A stretch of 64,000 bases of DNA, taken from contig OZ345384.1 in assembly GCA_977006965.1 (NCBI GenBank), positions 930,001 to 994,000 of the forward strand. The letters are read 5' to 3'. Origin of the DNA: Phymatolithon calcareum. Taxonomy: Eukaryota > Rhodophyta > Florideophyceae > Hapalidiales. The notes beneath the pieces were generated by a model. The model was not told the origin of the DNA. It saw only the letters and a program-made list of their open reading frames with translations, and made no database searches. The translations under genes were made by a program, and so were the position numbers. Positions 9,413 to 22,032 of this stretch are shown here, one piece after another; positions within the stretch are counted from its first letter, which is position 1, and each line of letters opens with the position of its first letter.

Positions 9413-11186
9413 GTGAAACAAATAATTACGGAAATCCGGTCCACAGGGGCCACGACGCGCGCAAAGGCGCGAGAAAACGGAGCAAATATCGCCAACCGCG
9501 ACACCACGAACAAAAAAGTCACAAACAGAGCCCCTACTTCGGAAACATGCAATGGTCCATTTCCCACCACTGTGAAGGATAACCCTATCAGGAAGAAGTT
9601 TGTAAAACTCCGCAACCTTGCAAAGTGCGCAAAGTGCAACAAGAAAGGAACTCTTAAACTGAGAGGCGGAAGTGCCCGCTCTCCTCTAGTACTGGATTGG
9701 AAGGAGTGCCCGTTTTCCAGCAAGGGCCCCGACGCAGCAGCGTTCGTATCTAACATCACCCAAAACCAGGAAGCTCCGGGTCAAGCTCTAGAGCAGACTG
9801 GAGCAGACGCGGAGTGCAGAGACGAAAGCCAAGCTGTCGAGAAAGCCGCAGCAGTAGGCCCGAGCACATTGCCGACGTCCCAATTTGAACCAGTTGTGAG
9901 TAACCTGGATTTGTACAGATGCTGTCCAGCAGCAGAAGATATTGGACTAAGGATCAAGGAAATTGAATCGGCAATAACAGCTTCAGAGCAATAAATGGCC
10001 ACCCTGGTGGATCGATGTCAACATTCCGCAGGCAGTAGAGATTGCTGCCAAGCAAGAGGGGAAGTACAAGCCCTAAAAGACAAGATTGGCGCCGTGGAAG
10101 GCAAAACAAAATCCACGGAGGACAAGATGCTAATCCTAAAAGCAACTATCAGAACGTTGACGGAGGAAAACCGAGGACTCCGTCGCGGGGCTCCCGGTGC
10201 TATGGAAGACTCATCAACGGACGAAGCGCCCCCACGGAGAGGAGCATCGTGCGAGCTCGACAGAACACCAAACTGTAGAGAAATCTCAACCAACAACGCC
10301 GTATCGAAATGTAGCGTTGACAAATTTCAGACACCAAGGGCCACAGAAAGCGCGAACCGAACGTGCGACAGGGATTCTTGAATGACTTGTAAAGCGACCC
10401 CGAGAACTCGACGAAGAGGAACGAGAGAAACGGGACAATTTTACCAACAAGATGGGCAGTTTCATGCCACGCCATGGACCAAAACCAAAGATGGTCGCAT
10501 TGTACTTCCCAGGGCGCCCGAAAGCTCCACGAGAAGAAATTGCTCATGCTGTGAAAGAACTACTCAGCAAAAGGACTGTCCACCACATATCGTTCATAGG
10601 AACCACGGTAATGGAAGTCTTGACCGAAACAAGAGAGTGGAATCATATCGTTCCCCTTCTGAAGGAAGCAGGCTTGATTTGCATGTACAATTACAACGTA
10701 TTCGAAAACGGCAAGAGGAAAAGACAGAGTGCAGAATCTGAGCGATCGTTGAAGAGGCATGCAGCGAGAACAAGGGCGCGCGCAAGGTACTGCTTATCAA
10801 TTGTAACAAATTACCATGCGAAAGAATGGTAAAAAGGATTGGAAAGAGCAGCCGACCGCAAACTCAGAGCCATCGACATAGAGAAGGTTTGGAACATCGA
10901 GCAGTTTCCTCGGAGGCACCTGCTCCATCCAGACCTACGAAAAATCATCACAAAGGAAAATGCTGTCCCGAACGAGAGTGGAATGGAAAATATGGGTGTA
11001 ACCGAAACGGAAGAGAACGCCAACGGCCACCCGGTTGGAGACTCAGGAGAAGGATCATCGACCAGTAAAGAGACCCCAACAAGCGGTACTGACGGTTGCG
11101 AACAAGGCGTAGAGCACGCAGACAACTCGGTGACCAACAAGCCCAATCTATCATTGGAGACCCAGACAAGGATGAAATACCTGTAA
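9413..11186 (+). pseudogene. LINE G ORF1 (zinc ribbon-like, coiled coil, RNA-binding-like)
   Basis: The product would be the nucleic-acid-binding ORF1 protein of the element. Visible parts are a Cys segment (CAKCNKKGTLKLRGG, then KECPF, about residues 71-99) resembling half of a zinc ribbon; a Lys/Glu-rich heptad stretch from about 10060 to 10180; and after about 10450 a compact domain (KMVALYFPGRPKAPREEI, then ISFIGTTVMEVLTE) shared with the minus-strand copy at 7695-8405. Breaks are a TAA at 9992, a TGA at 10379, a frame change near 10380 and a TAA at 10830. After the frame change the coiled coil continues as RPRELDEEEREKRDNF. Confidence 0.7.
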
Positions 11187-11222
11187 CTCCGATCGCAAAC
11201 TCGGAGCAAGTCACGTTCCAAA

Positions 11223-14200
11223 ATGATTTTTAACAAATATTGGAGAATTGCAACAATGAATGTGGGCGGTTCTCCAGAGACCCCCGAGTACCTTCGAAAG
11301 TTGGTGAATAACCACGGAGTCGACGCGATTGGACTCACCGAAACACATTTGAGGTCTGAAGCACGTATCCGGACAGAAATGTTCACAATGAATGTCCCTA
11401 GTCCCGAACTCGTCACACAAGATGGGCCCAACCACCAAAATTCCTCGAGTCACAGGCGTAGATCCGCGAGAAACTTTGGAGGCATATCACTTGTCTTCCG
11501 AAGAGGATGTGGAGCGAAGCTTATCTTCAAGTACGCAAAGATTCATTTCCATGTCCTCATTGCCCAAGTAGGAAACCTGAAAATTGGGGTGGTATATATG
11601 TCACCTAAATCCACGCGCCAAGAAACAGAAAAGTGTATATCGCTCATAAATAGACATGCAAGAGGCCAGGCCATCATCTGCGGAGACTGGAATGCAAGAC
11701 ATAAATCATGGGACAAGAAATCCAGCAGAAGAGGAAACTAAGTGGCAAAGTGGGCAGAAGAAAAAGGATGGATGCTAAAAACCCACTCAGAACCGACGTT
11801 CGAGACCAAGAATTACACGAGTAATATCGACTTTTTCGAGGCAAAAGGGATAACCACGTCAAACGCAAGCTCTCCAGAAGATATTTGGACAGGAAACGCA
11901 CAGCACAAACCGGTGTGCATCCGCCTCAGAAGCCGACAAGACCAAGAACCCTCCCAATCTAAAAGACCAATCAGTATGCGAAACTGGAATGATAAGAAGC
12001 AAAAGATCTCGAACAAGGAGCAGATGAGAGATCGCATTGAAGACTTGAAAAACTGCACCTCTGTCGGAAAATTAGAGAATATCTACAATAAGATAGTCGA
12101 ACTCGGAGGGAAGGCACTTCAGGACACAAAAGTCCAAAAAGTGGCCCGCAGCTACAACAAGGAGCTTCCCGCGATTATAGAAAGCCTCGAAAAGTGCAAA
12201 ATCTCAAGAGAGTTGCACAAGGCATACAAGAAACTTGTCAAAACGTGGTGCGAGCCTTGGAGAACAAGGAAGCGTATTCCGGCACGATACAAATCATTCT
12301 GAAGCATTGAGCTCGACAAACTGGCCCTGAGACGAAAGAAACTCTACATAAGAGCCAGAATGTCGCGAAGACCTGAAGACTGGGGACTATACCACGAGTG
12401 TAAACACCAAGTACGGACAAAGGTAAACAAGCGGAAATACGAGCAGTATCAAGAGTACATCTCTGAGCTAGAGGAGAAGGACGGAAAAACTGCCCTGAAA
12501 CAGCTAGCCAGGATGAAGAAGAAAATCAGAAGACGAACGGCAAGAAACAAGATGACCGGAAGACCAATGTACAGTACCAGATTCTCTGCCCACATATCAA
12601 AAACATGCCATACTCCCGAAAAGTGGCAACCTGGGCTAAGCAAGTTCATATGTCCTAAAGACATGAGGGACACCATTGAAACAGTCATCCGGAGATCGCC
12701 AACTGGAAAGGCACCCGGCCTGGACGAATTTAAGGCAGAGATGCTGAAATTCAATGCTTCTCTGAATACAGACGCGCTTACGGCCTTGTGGAGAGCCTGT
12801 GGGAGGTGTGGAGATTTGCCGCTCCACTGGCAGAAGCACTCCTCGTCGCAATACACAAGAGCGGGACACACGAGGAACCCCGAAACTATCACCCAATATC
12901 CCTGCTTAGCCAAGCAAGGAAAATCATAGAGACGGCCATCGATATCAAGCTGCGCAAGGTAAACGAAAACCATTGGTACAAACTTGGCTTCCAAAAGGGA
13001 AAAAGTACTGAGCTGGCCATTCTAAGGGCCACGGAGCTTCTGAAAGGAGGCCAGCGATGCGTACCAGTCCTGGACCTGAAAGCGGCAAACGAGACAGTTC
13101 CGAGAAAACACTTAGTGAAACGAATGAGACAAGTGCTGCCTCCCGAGGTCTGCACCATGGCCGAGGCATTCCTGTAACCCTCATGGGTTTTAACAATTGG
13201 GGATGCCGATAAGAAGTGGTTTTTAGTACACAGGGGTGTACCGCAGGGTCCCTACTCAACCCGAGTCTGTACAACATTTTTATGGATGAGTTCGCCGAGC
13301 GTATGAGCGAGGTCCCGAGCACATGGGCGGACGTACCCGCTGTCTTATTCGCAGACGACGTTCTTCTGTCAGGGAAATCACCTGTTGCATTGCAAGGCAT
13401 GCTGGACATAGCTACTCGGTGGGCCGAAGAGCGCGGTATGACATGGAATACGAAAAAGGAAAAAGCGACCTAGAATCAGAGGAAACAGCAAGCGAAACAT
13501 TTAAAGTGGCGAACATGGTCCTGACGCACGTCCCGGAGGTCACCTACCTTGGAGTCTCCCTTGGACCCGAAGGACTGTCAGACACGAAAATGATACAACG
13601 CCTGAAGAAGGCAAGGTCCGCCGTATATGATATGCGTACACTTGGAATATTCAAGAAAGGGCTGACCATTCAAAAGTGCATCAAGTTGTACAAGGCACTA
13701 ATCCAGCCACGTTGAGAATACGCAATGCATCTAACGCCATGGACAGAAGACATTGAGAAGGCCGCCAAGGAAGTTGAGCAAACGTTCTTCAGCCAAATGT
13801 TTGGTCCTCTCTCCAGAGGAAGGTCAGACAGACTCCGACTGTTGTGCGGAATCCAAGCACCGAACCAAAGACGGGAAATCCTGGCCTTCAAGATGCTGAG
13901 GAGAACAAAGGACAAAGAAAAGATGTACCTACAAAAGCCGCCTGAGAGCAGAAAAAACAAAGAGCTCCAGTCGACCATGAACTACATTGCCGCTATGGAA
14001 AACAGGGAACCGTTTGTGGAAGCAACCAAACACATTCAAGCAAAGCAGTCTGCCGAAATTCTTCGCTCAAAATTCCTCACAATGGAAGGAGATCGTCTCG
14101 AATTGATGAGGAAGAGGAGAATCCCGTATGACAAGACGAGCGAGCTTCCAGAAATCCTCAAACTCCCGAAGGTGAAGCACAGGCAATTAGCGCTTCAGTA

Positions 14201-14414
14201 CGTCTGCGGAAGATTTCCGCAGGTGTCGACAACAAGCATGGTGGAAAAATTTGGAAACCGAGCTCGACAGCATATGGAAACGCTGGAAAACAATCTGTCA
14301 GGATACGACTTGAAAGAAGACAAAAGACCGGATACCGAGAGAGCACTTAACGAGCTTTTGCTATTCAGCAAGTCCATCATAGAGTGCATGGAAAATGAAG
14401 AAGGACTGCTCTGA
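11223..14414 (+). pseudogene. LINE G ORF2: AP endonuclease and reverse transcriptase
   Basis: The endonuclease comes first (RIATMNVGG, GLTETHLRS, GGISLVFRRG, ICGDWNARHKSWD). RT follows: SPTGKAPGLDEFKAEML, NYHPISLLS, the fingers segment ending VPVLDLKAANETV, then NPSLYNIFMDEFAERM and LFADDVLLS with the catalytic DD. The C-terminal family domain (KVKHRQLALQYVCGRFPQ) ends at 14414. Breaks include TAA at 11739, TGA at 12300, a frameshift near 12780, TAA at 13175, frame changes near 13210 and 13470 and a TGA near 13713. In motif A the usual AFDTV reads ANETV, so even the catalytic Asp region is altered. It cannot be active. Confidence 0.88.
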
Positions 14415-14512
14415 AATCAAGATACGAGAAGGTAACTAGATGTCCCTTGGGACACAAAGCCAAATAGCGGGAACACCAGCAGGGAAGCCACAAGAACACC
14501 ACATAGTGGCTA

Positions 14513-15968
14513 CACCCTGGAATCCGCCGCGGGAAATGTCGGCCGCGGCGTGAACACTTCCACCCTCTCCCGCCGGCTCAAACAAGCGCGAGAAGGGATT
14601 GCAAAGCGAGGTATAGGACGGAAGCGAGCACTCTCCGCAGAACAGGAGCAGCGGATCGCTCAGCTGTGCTTGCGAAACGCGGCGCGCGGAGCGCCGATTT
14701 GCAAAGAGGGGATGCGCTCCTCGTTCAGGACACTTTTGGTCCCTCTCTGGCTCACCGCTTTAAGAACGGTAAGCCAGGGAGGGACTGGATCAACGCATTC
14801 TGGAAGCGAAACGACCTAAGCTTCAATAAGCCCAGCAGGCAGGCGGCGGAACGATTTGCGAGCGTTAATGCAGAGGTCTTCACTACCCACATGGAGTCTC
14901 TTGGTAGCATTATTGTCAAATTTAACATAGATGCGCAGCGCCTTTTTAATTTGGACGAGACAGGCATGACGCCTGGACGGGACTGCCATGGAGCCAGTAA
15001 GAAGAAAGGTATAATGGCGCGGGGCGCGCGTTGCGACCGACGGGCAGCTCGGTTTGAAGAAAACCTATCTCGGGTGACCCTACTCGCGTGCGCCAGTGCC
15101 AGTGGTGATGCCGTGCTACCCTTCTGGATTTTGAAGGGCACAACAGAACCCTATCGTTCCTTTGAAAATCCAGAAGGGGACCGCGTTTTAGAATCTGCAG
15201 GGTCCTTGCTCCCCGCAGACTCACTTATAGCCACCAGAGAAGACCTCGGGGGAATTAATACTCCTCTATTTATGCAGTGGTGTGAGAGATTTGTCGAGCG
15301 TGTGCAATATCTCACCTCCAAGGGCAGGAAGGTGCTGCTTCTCTACGATGGGTATAGGTCCCATATGAGTTTTAAAGTCCTGGACTTACTGTCCAAGGGC
15401 AACGTTGAGGCCTATGGGACTGCCGTCTCACACATCAGGCGTAACACAGCCTCTCGATGTTTCTGTCTTCGCTCCCTTTAAGCACCACATCAATGAGGAG
15501 CTATACAATACTTCAACATCTGTTATCCGAAAAGGGATGAAGCTGCAGCGATATCTCTTTTTGATTTGTGTCGTGTCTTTAAAAAGGCGTCCGATCTCGC
15601 ATTCTCTAGGTCTAAAATATGCAAAGGGTTTGAGAAAACTGGGGCTTGGCCCTACTGCCAGAAAAACTTCTTTCGCGTCCTCGACCTAGAGACTTTAATG
15701 ATCTGACTACTATTGTGAGCGCGGAAGAGCTTTCAGACATGCTTGAGAAGAAAAAGAGCAAAGAAACAGTGGAACATCATCAGCTTCTGTGCACATGACG
15801 CGCGGTTTTGTCGATACAAGCCATGGACTGCTCCTCACCTCACAGGACGCGATATCTGCAGTTAAAGAAAAACAAGAACGAGACAGAAAAGCGAGGGCCG
15901 CTAAAGAAGTGCGGTATGCTGCAAAAGAGCTCCAACTACAAAAAAAGATCGAGAAGACGCAGGCCTGA
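14513..15968 (+). pseudogene. Pogo-like DDE transposase, frameshifted
   Basis: The N-terminus has a psq-type helix-turn-helix (TLESAAGNVGRGVNTSTLSR, about 14510-14570) and a CENP-B-like second helical part (GRKRALSAEQEQRIAQLC). The catalytic region contains FNLDETGMTPG (first Asp), LLLYDGYRSHMS (second Asp) and GVTQPLDVSVFAPFKHH. The C-terminus (TSHGLLLT, then a Lys/Glu/Arg-rich helix) is typical of pogo-like transposases. Frames change near 14680 and near 15400, and another break follows 15689. It starts exactly where LINE G similarity stops, but I could not see terminal inverted repeats. Confidence 0.82.
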
Positions 15969-16123
15969 GGGCATCTCAAGATGCCCCTCGGGGCGATGAA
16001 GGCGCCACCGCCCAAGTAAGTTCCATCGTCCCCCGAAATTCAAATCGTGATCAGTCGGACACCGGAGTCCCCCGATCGGAGCTGGATGCAGCTCGGGGAA
16101 GGATCGGGAAGGCCGAGTCCAAT

Positions 16124-18167
16124 ATGGTCGCTCCCGGGAACCCCGAAGACCTGGTGGCCCCGATCGCGCAGCTTTCTTCCCAAATGAGGGAGCTTCCGTC
16201 GACGATCGAAGAGACGGTCAATGCGGCGATCGATGCCAAGCTGCCCGAGGCAATCCAAGGCCGCTCCGCAGTTATCCAAGAAAATATCATGCAATCCATG
16301 ACCTTGGAGCTCGAAGAACGTCTCGCTGAGCGAACGACTCATTTTGCCACTCATGACGCAGTCGCGTCTTTTGACGGGCGGGTCGCCGCCGTGCAGGCCG
16401 AATTGGCTGCGTTCAAAGATCAAGTCGGAACACGTCGCCTCTACAAGGCGGAACCGGCGTCTAGGGTGAGACGCCGTTACACCGATGACGACCAGAAAAC
16501 GGTCATTAATGAGCGCAACCCCTTTTCGCTCCAAATGGAGCTCGGGTCGCGTGACGGCTCCCAAAGCTCGTCGGAGGACTCCTCCTCGTAGGGATCCGGT
16601 TCTCAGTCGGACGGAAGCAGCTCCATAGGGAAGCGCGGCGAACCTATAGACCGTCGGTACCCTCGCCGGAGGGCGCGTAGTGCTAAGAGAAGGACACATC
16701 GAGCCCACCGAGAAAGGGGCAAGGAGACTGAACGTTCATCGAGGGGCAAGGGACCCAAGTACCGCGGCCTCAAAGAGCTCAAGTGCTCTCACGAGAGCTT
16801 TAATGAAGCCCTTTCTTATCGACGCTACCGCCTCTTGAACACCAGCCAACGCTCCGGGGCCAAGGTTTCGGCCATGATTGGTCAGTTCCAGAGGCTTACA
16901 CACCATGCCATGGAGAGGCACACTTTTTCGCGTGAGCGGCCCATCGAGGTCCTCCAATTCCTCTCCGCGTTCAAGACCACGTGCGATGACAATGATATTC
17001 ACGAAGGCGCAGCAGTCCGCCTGAAGTCGAAATACCTAACCGGAGGAGCTAGGCGACAATTCGACTCTTACAACGGCCTTGGCACATCTCGCCTCAAAGG
17101 ATTCTCGTCGTATCCGGAGGCGGTCCAACACCTTCTCAAGGCGTTCGCGACCGAGGAGGTCATTATCGCCGCCGTGGCCGAGTTCGACGGCTTGTCGCAG
17201 GGGGACAAGGAGAATGAGCGAGCATTTGGACTACGGCTCCGTGACTCTGCGCGCCAATGCAGAAACGTGTTCTCGGAGAACCAGCTAATCACTCGATTCA
17301 TCCTCGGGACGCAGCAGACATCAGGCCGGTCATCCTGAGCAACAAGGCACTGTGGGGAGGGGTGTCCTTCGACGAGTTCGTCAGGTGGGCGCAGGCCCTT
17401 GGGGACTCACACCGCGCCCTACTCGGGAAACGCACGCGGCCTGGCCAGGCCATGGCGATCTGGCCCCAAGCCGATCCAGCCCACTCTCAATCTTACTGCG
17501 GAGAGCCCCGTCAGCTAGGGCCCGACCAGCCGGTGTTCGCTGTTGGGCAGACGCCACGACACGATTGCTGCTCCGATGATCCGTCGGTGGATACTCGTTA
17601 CGACAAAGTGTTCCCACAGGGCTGCCATGAAGCTCGCTTCATGGCAGCCATTTGGTCAGTCGAGATCCTAGCCCCCCCAGGTTTCGACAACCTCAACGGA
17701 AGGGGGCACCAGACCGTTCACCGGTCGTCCGCGCGCAGGTGCCGTCGGCAGCGAAGCCTGCTCGTCCAGGGTGGGTGAATCCTCCACAAGCCCAGGTTGA
17801 CGTTTGCTACTGCTACCTTGGCATAGGACACCGACGCCCGCATTGCCCCCATCGGGACCGTCCGGCTCAAGTCCCGAACTTCGCCGTCCTCCGGGCTGAG
17901 AACTTCAAATTCCTGCAACCGCATCAGCAGCAGGATATGCGCCGCATAGGCGCTGCACCAACGGTGACCGCGGGGCTGGAGAGGATTGGAGACGTGCTGG
18001 TCGCGAATCCGAACGAGACAGGCCCCATAGTATTTCCACGGTCTATGTGTCCTGCAGGTGGTCTACGGCAAGTACAGCGCTCGGCACAAGGAATCGCCAT
18101 GGTGGAGAACGAACAAAGGCGTGTACCGGCCGAGAGCTCGGAATCGAACTTCTCCCAGGAAAACTGA
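16124..18167 (+). pseudogene. Gypsy Gag with coiled coil and zinc knuckle
   Basis: The frame starting at 16124 runs to 17338 with a single in-frame TAG (16589-16591) in a Ser/Glu/Asp-rich linker. It contains an N-terminal helical segment, an Arg-rich stretch and the retrotransposon Gag core (PIEVLQFLSAFKTTCDDNDI, then LTGGARRQFDSY). The core continues after a frameshift near 17310 (RPVILSNKALWGGVSFDEFV). A third frame (17652-18167) carries a Cys/His knuckle near 17805 in which the second Cys of CX2CX4HX4C is Tyr (CYCYLGIGHRRPHC). Two frameshifts, one stop and the altered knuckle make it non-functional. Confidence 0.78.
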
Positions 18168-18215
18168 TGGGGGGGAAGCGCCGTGAGCCCTTGAGGCCAC
18201 CGCGCAAGCCCCCGA

Positions 18216-21200
18216 ATGAAGGAGTCCTCGACTCCAGTTATCCTGTCCCGGCCATTTGGACTCCCGAACTGGCTGTCCGCCTCGCAGTACCATCTGTCTC
18301 AGGTGTGCTTCCTTTCGGCACAAAATTACAAGATAGAGGCCTCCATAGGTCCCCATTCACGGTCCTTACGACCAATGCTCACGGTATTGGACACCGGAGC
18401 CGGGCCTAGCTTGGTCCGCGCGGACCTCCTTCCACCGGCGGTACTCGCTTTGTGTGACGACAGCCGTGATATCGTCAACTTGGCGTCTGCTTCAAATCAC
18501 CGCCTGTATACCATGGGCATTGTGACCTTAACAGTCAAGGCCGCGTCGTACTCCGTGCGACAACCATTCTTTGTCGTACGGCAACTCGTAGCCGATGCCC
18601 TCTTGGGCTGCACGTTCATCGACAGACACGTGAAGCAAGTGCGGCCTCGGGGAAAACTAATCGAGTTGGAGGATGGAACAAGGGTTACGATCAAGCGCCG
18701 CCCCCAAAGGGTCCCAAGCGACCGGTCAACATCAGAGACCCTATTCGTGAGAGACGGTCCCTCGCCGTCTGCAAAAGTGCGAGTAGCACGACGAAGGGTT
18801 ATTCCGGCCGGGACCGAAGCGACTGCTGAGGTAGTATGCGGCGCCTCCAGCACCAGAGTCCTTGCTCCGGCTCCGCATTTGTACTTGAAGAAGCGAGTTA
18901 GTGTGGCCAACGGCCTTGTTGACGTTAAACAGCTCGTGCCTTTTAGGATCTTGGTCGCCAACTTTTCGCCCGCGGATGTGACACTCGCCAAACACGAAAT
19001 CTTGGCTTTGGCGCTACCGGCCCCGACGACAATATTCACGGTCAATATTGACCCTCGGCAACCGGAACCCGCAGTTCCTGTGCGTCCTGGCCTCGCACAG
19101 GCCTTACCTGATGACGAAGCCCAGGCCAGATTCGCGGCACGGGTTCCGGAGTCGCCCGTCGCGCGCGAGAGGGTGACGGTGGATGACGTTAGCTTGGACC
19201 ACCTGTCGGGCGACGAACAAGCCCAAGTCCGCGATATGCTTTGCGAGTTCGAGGACATGTGGCAGGGCCATCTGGGAACCGTGAAGGTCACCGAACACCG
19301 AATCGATATTCAGGATGGTGCTCGACCCGTGCGGCTGCCGCCCCACCGCGCCGGGCATAAGGCCCGGGAGGTCGCGAAGACCGAAGTGGAGGAATTGTTG
19401 CGCTTGGATGTCGTCGAGCCCGCAGCGTCGGAGTGGTCCTCCCCGGTTGTCATTTTCCCAAAACCGGACGGACGGTGGCGCTTCTGCGCGGATTACCTGC
19501 GCCTGAATGCCCTGTCCGTGAAAGACTCGTATCTTCTGCCGCGTATGGATGAGTGCATCGACTCCCTGGGCGACGCCAAGTTCTTCACGACTCTGGACTG
19601 CAACTGGGGGTTCTGGCAAATTCCCATTCGCGACGAAGACCGCAACAAAACGACATTTACCTGTCACAGCGGAACCACCCGATTCAAGAAAATGCCCTTC
19701 GGCCTGACCAATGCCCCGGCCACGTTCCAACGCACCATCGACATAATTCTCGCTCGCTTTAAATGGCAGTCGTGCCTGGTGTACATCGACGACATCATTG
19801 TCTTTTCGTCTTCATTCGTCGACCACCTGCGTCACGTCAAGGAGATACTGTGCGCGTTGAAAGCGGCCGGACTGTCACTGAAGCTGAAGAAGTGCACCTT
19901 CTTTGACCTCTCGGGCAACTACTTGGGCCATACAATCCGGCCAGGCCTTCTTGAGGTGGCGAACCGCAACACCGACGCCATCCAAGGGTTCAAAGTCCCG
20001 ACTAGCCAGACGGAGCTCCGCTCTTTCCTTGGACTTTGCAACGTTTCATGCCGAACTTTGCACGTGTAGCAGCGCCGCTCACGGAGCTCTTAAAGAAGGA
20101 GCAGGGGGCCTCGCTCCCCGTGTTTGACGATCGCCGCTTGGCCGCGTTTGGCCTCTTGGAGAAAGCATTAGCTTCCCAGCCCGTTCTGCGCCTGCCGCGT
20201 CGGGGTTTGCGCTACTCGGTCGATACAGATGCCTGCGAACATCAGATTGGCTGTGTGATCTTTCAAACACGCGAAGACGGTAAGCGATACCCGCTGGACT
20301 TCTGAAGTCGACAGCTCCGAAAGGCAGAGAAAACTACTCTGCGGGCGAGAAGGAATGCCTGGCCATCATATGGGCCGTACAGATCCTCCAACCGTAACTC
20401 CAATTGGAGGAGTTTGATCTGTTTACCGATCACCAGGCGCTCCGCTGGATTTTCAGCCTCGCCGATGGGTCAAATCGCCTCGCACGTTGGCGCCTCGTTT
20501 TGATGGGGCATCGCTTCAAGGTGTATTACAAGAAAGGCGCCGAGAATACGATCGCCGACACCATCTCGCGTTTACCCACGTACGGCGATTGTCCATTCGG
20601 ACGAGATCTGGACATTCCCTGCCTAGCAGTTGAAACCGCGACCGGAAAGGGGCAAACATATGACCCGCTTGATCAAGACGACTTCGAATGGGTGGAGGAC
20701 TTCTCCTCCTTCGCAGAAGACTTGGCCCCACCAGCTTTGCTGGTTGCGACGGTCGTCGAAGCAACGGACCACAGCCCAATCTCGATTGGAGAGTACATCG
20801 AGGCCCAGTCAGCCGACCCCTGGCGCTGCGTACTCTCATCAAAGGTGGACGACGGCCGGTTGGCCAGGTTCAAGCGTGACGACCGCGGCCTTCTGGTTCG
20901 GGTCGCTCCCCTTGACCTTTCACACCAGATCGTTGTTCGCCCGGCTTTGAGGCCCCGTGCGTTGCACTTGGCGCATTACCCGCGGCTTGCGGGCCATCCG
21001 GGCACTACTCGAATGTACCAGACCTTGCGCCGAGAATTCTACTGGCCGTCCATGGCCCTTGACGTTGTACGCACGGTGCGATCATGCACCCCATGTGCAA
21101 AGGAGCGCGTAAAGCTCCGCCGCCACAGTCAGTGGTTGAAGCTGTTCCCCGCATCCCAGCCTTTGGAGTTCGTCTCTATCGACATACTCGGTCCGTTCCG

Positions 21201-22032
21201 CAAGACCAAAGACGGGCACGAGAACTTGTTGGTCATCACGGACCGCTATTCAAAGCTCACGCGAGCAGTCCCGCTCAAGTCCACAACGGCGCACGCAGTG
21301 GCCTCGGCATTTTGTAACCACTGGGTATTCGCTAACGGACCGCCGGTGTACCTTTTGTCGGACAATGGCCAGTAGTTCGCATCCAAACAATTTCAGGCCG
21401 TTTGCCAGACGCTAGGAACTTGGAACCTATTCACTGCGGCTTACCATCCACAGACTAACGGCCAAGCGGAACGATACAATCGCACCATACTCGCGGCCTT
21501 GCGCGCGTACGTGACAGAGCACCTTAACGACTGGGATCAGTTTGCAGGCGCGCTGTCGTACGTGTACAATACCCAGATTCATAGCGCCATGGGGTTCAGT
21601 CCCCTTGAACTCACGGTCAGTCGACCACCGGTGCACTTGGCCATCGAAAACGTGGCCTCATCTGGTGAACCCCACCCTCGCCTGCAACGAGAGCAATTTT
21701 TGGCGCGCCTCAAGGCCCTCATGGCCACTGCGGACAAAAATATCCGTCGTGTCCAAGCACGATACAGAGCTAACTTCGACAAGGCCGTGAGACCTTCCGC
21801 AGAAGACATCCGCTCCGGAACGTTCGTCTTCTTACGGCGTGAGGCCCCCACGAAGGAGGACCCCCAACGGAACAAGCTCGCGTCCCTCGAAACTGGGCCC
21901 TATCGAGTCGTAAAGACCTCGGCGAAGAACGTCGTCATCATCAACGCATCGGGCGTTTCTCTGGCGACCGCGTGGTCCTTGCACCAACTCCGCCCGACGG
22001 ACTGCCACTGGTCGCCGACGACCGCACTCTAG
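18216..22032 (+). pseudogene. Gypsy Pol: protease, RT, RNase H, integrase
   Basis: The first frame (617 codons to 20069) has the aspartic protease (LDTGAGPSLV, residues 58-67) and RT (SPVVIFPKPDGRWRFCADY, FGLTNAPATFQ, YIDDIIVFS near residue 523). A frameshift near 20040 leads to the connection and RNase H (VDTDACEHQIGCVIFQ). A TGA at 20303, a frame change and a TAA near 20395 interrupt it before FTDHQALRWIF. Integrase follows with the HHCC zinc site (HYPRLAGHPG, then CTPCAKER) and the core. A TAG at 21373-21375 falls inside the second catalytic motif (SDNGQ, stop, FASKQFQ), and HPQTNGQAERYNR supplies the Glu. Confidence 0.9.

Larger units (their letters stand above)
9121..14512 (+). mobile_element. 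LINE family G, near full length, mutated
   Basis: ORF1 (9413-11186), endonuclease plus RT (11223-14414) and part of the 3' UTR lie in order on the plus strand. The 3' UTR matches the reverse complement of 39330-39450 up to about 14512, where a pogo-like transposase starts instead. The 3' tail has therefore been cut off or displaced. Numerous stops and frameshifts show the copy is old and inactive. The 5' boundary is not defined. Confidence 0.8.

Noticed and set aside
9241-9759. Minus-strand frame of 172 codons as a gene
   Set aside because: It is the shadow of the LINE G ORF1 frame on the plus strand; it has no motifs and a hydrophobic, low-information composition.
15980-16124. 5' LTR or primer site of the Gypsy element
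   Set aside because: I compared this stretch with the sequence after 22350 and saw no repeat and no convincing tRNA 3'-end complement.
16589-16591. Programmed readthrough of the gag TAG
   Set aside because: The same element has several other stops and frameshifts that no recoding explains, so a simple mutation is more likely.
18497-19291. Minus-strand frame of 264 codons inside the Gypsy pol
   Set aside because: It is antisense to the clearly coding protease/RT frame in GC-rich sequence, where long shadow frames are expected.
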